Assembly (NCBI GenBank): GCA_965224015.1
Contig: OZ245032.1
Span: 3,038,001-3,102,000 of the forward strand
Origin: CBDCVD01 sp965224015
GTDB lineage: Bacteria > Pseudomonadota > Alphaproteobacteria > Rhizobiales > CBDCVD01
Reading direction: 5' to 3'
Length of the DNA stretch: 64,000 bases
This document shows positions 63,039 through 64,000 of this stretch, one piece after another. Every line of letters begins with the position of its first letter. Within the stretch, counting starts at the first letter, position 1. The notes below the pieces were generated by a model. The model was given only the letters and a program-made list of their open reading frames with translations. It ran no database searches and was not told the DNA's origin. A program made the position numbers and the translations under genes.

Positions 63039-63342
63039 GAAAACTCCTCAATTCGAGCCAATACCCGTTTCCGTTAGATCAGCATACGTTTAGTTGTACC
63101 CATTTTGCTATAGCGTTAAGTATGCGCCTGTGCAGACTGTTTGCGATAGCGCTGCCCACCAACGCATTTGTCCGTGCCCGGACCGTTTCTCGTTGACCCG
63201 CGCGCGCAGCCAAAACGCTTCGGGCTGTCAAAGCCCGAACCCGAGGCATGCGACGAACACGTCAATATCGCCGGTATTACAGGAAAATTCCGCTTTTGAA
63301 TAGGAAAATCTTGCTCTGGCCGGCGCCATCCGCCGCCGCGCC
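63039..63342. other. intergenic region with one 37-bp repeat copy
   Basis: Contains GATCAGCATACGTTTAGTTG then TACCCATTTTGCTATAG at 63078-63114, the 37-bp repeat. No gene is seen. The yajC promoter is expected near 63050-63120, so the repeat may overlap it. Confidence 0.6.
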
Positions 63343-63627
63343 TCAAAACTCATAGTCCACAACAATACGCTTGTCCCGTAACGGGCGCACGATTTTGATG
63401 CCAGCGCGATAGATGTCATGGGCCTTGTAGCGCTCCAGATCCTCTCTTGAATTAAAAACGCCATGCAAAATCACATCGATTTCAGAGGAAAGAGCATCCC
63501 TTTTTTCGTTTAACGCAACCTCAAGTTGCTGAACGCCAGGAATATCCCGGTAGGTATCGAGGGTCTCCATCACCCTGGCAATATCCTTGCTTTGCTTGAC
63601 ACTGAAAAACACAATGTGTCGGATCAT
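63343..63627 (-). CDS. Dabb (stress-responsive A/B barrel) family protein
   Basis: 94 residues. The dimeric alpha/beta barrel fold has the start MIRHIVFFSVKQSKDIARVM and the mid-part HGVFNSREDLERYKAHDIYR. Family members range from stress proteins to small enzymes, so no precise role can be given. It follows purH on the same strand, 81 bases after its stop. Length is typical. Confidence 0.85.
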   Translation of the reverse strand: MIRHIVFFSVKQSKDIARVMETLDTYRDIPGVQQLEVALNEKRDALSSEIDVILHGVFNSREDLERYKAHDIYRAGIKIVRPLRDKRIVVDYEF

Positions 63628-63708
63628 GGCTGCTCTCTTTCCCCATCAATAGGGTAGGCGATAAAATCAAACAGGTTTTGTTGCCCTTTCAAACCGACCG
63701 GCCTTTCG

Positions 63709-64000
63709 TCAGTGACGAAAATGCCGCACACCGGTGAAAACCATCGCCAGTCCAGCCGCATCTGCTGCCTTGATGACCTCTTCGTCGCGTTTGGAACCGC
63801 CGGGCTGAATAACCGCCGTAACACCGGCCTGTGCGGCTTTAAGCAGACCATCGGCAAACGGAAAGAACGCGTCCGAGGCCACCACCGCCCCCGCAGCCAA
63901 AGAGTGCGAGAGGCCCGCAGCCTTGGCGGCCTCAGCTGCCTTGCGTGCTGCCATGTGGCTGGCATCGACACGGCTCATTTGTCCTGCGCCAATACCTACT
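63709..64000 (-). CDS. purH: bifunctional AICAR transformylase/IMP cyclohydrolase, C-terminus only
   Basis: The minus-strand frame enters from the window edge and ends at 63709, giving the last 96 residues. GIGAGQMSRVDASHMAARKA and AVVASDAFFPFADGLLKAAQ, then GLAMVFTGVRHFRH, are unmistakable for the AICAR transformylase domain, which adds the last carbon of the purine ring. The rest of the protein lies beyond the window. Confidence 0.96.
   Translation of the reverse strand, partial: VGIGAGQMSRVDASHMAARKAAEAAKAAGLSHSLAAGAVVASDAFFPFADGLLKAAQAGVTAVIQPGGSKRDEEVIKAADAAGLAMVFTGVRHFRH

Overview
The window is a bacterial chromosome segment, most likely from an alphaproteobacterium. Markers for that are a TIGR02300-type (FYDLN acid) protein next to tRNA-Ala, a DUF2948 protein beside hisD, a short HisG paired with HisZ, a TIGR01459 HAD phosphatase, an NDUFA9-like epimerase, a short RNase D and a porin with an N-terminal Cys-bearing domain. 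I cannot name a genus. The window cuts purB at its left edge and purH at its right edge.

Layout. 0-10.7 kb: purB (partial), an S58 peptidase, gltD and gltB, an NDUFA9-like protein and RNase D, all on the minus strand. 10.7-13.6 kb: a decayed threonine aldolase gene, an IS1182-like transposase and an IS200/IS605 element. 13.6-20.2 kb, plus strand: a class III aminotransferase, tag, hisS-hisZ-hisG and a DUF1194 protein. 20.2-24.7 kb, minus: coaA, then hisB-hisH-hisA-hisF-hisE. 24.8-27.8 kb, plus: hslV, a polytopic membrane protein and hslU. 28-37.4 kb: a HAD phosphatase, then a GntR-controlled uptake and catabolic cluster (MBL-fold hydrolase, GntR, ABC ATPase, binding protein, two permeases, Tm-1-like protein, class II aldolase). 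37.4-39.9 kb: a long noncoding leader and a porin. 40.1-41.9 kb: hisD and DUF2948. 42-43.7 kb: a MITE, the TIGR02300 gene and three tandem tRNA-Ala(GGC) genes. 43.8-47.8 kb: an EamA transporter, a PotD-like binding protein and a BCCT transporter. 47.8-50.1 kb: a patch of broken IS5-type transposase pieces, MITEs and repeats. 50.2-55.1 kb: DUF547, TVP38, a disulfide oxidoreductase and a histidine kinase. 55.2-59.5 kb: rmuC, a pRiA4b ORF-3-like protein, and def-fmt-truA. 59.6-64 kb: a structured repeat, secF-secD-yajC, a Dabb protein and purH (partial).

The coding content is mostly housekeeping. The unusual part is between the genes. A 103-bp element with ATACCA/TGGTAT ends occurs in eight copies that are all exactly 103 bp, plus several partial copies; one copy splits an IS5-type transposase frame. 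Two MITE families carry CTAG ends. One of them folds into a long stem whose two copies differ by compensatory base-pair changes. A roughly 37-bp motif recurs at many gene ends, and a 135-bp unit carrying tRNA-Ala is repeated three times in tandem.

The GntR cluster (29.3-37.4 kb) looks like a dedicated uptake and breakdown route for a sugar or sugar-acid. Matching TTGTATRCAA sites lie in both intergenic gaps that flank gntR. Its substrate cannot be read from the sequence.
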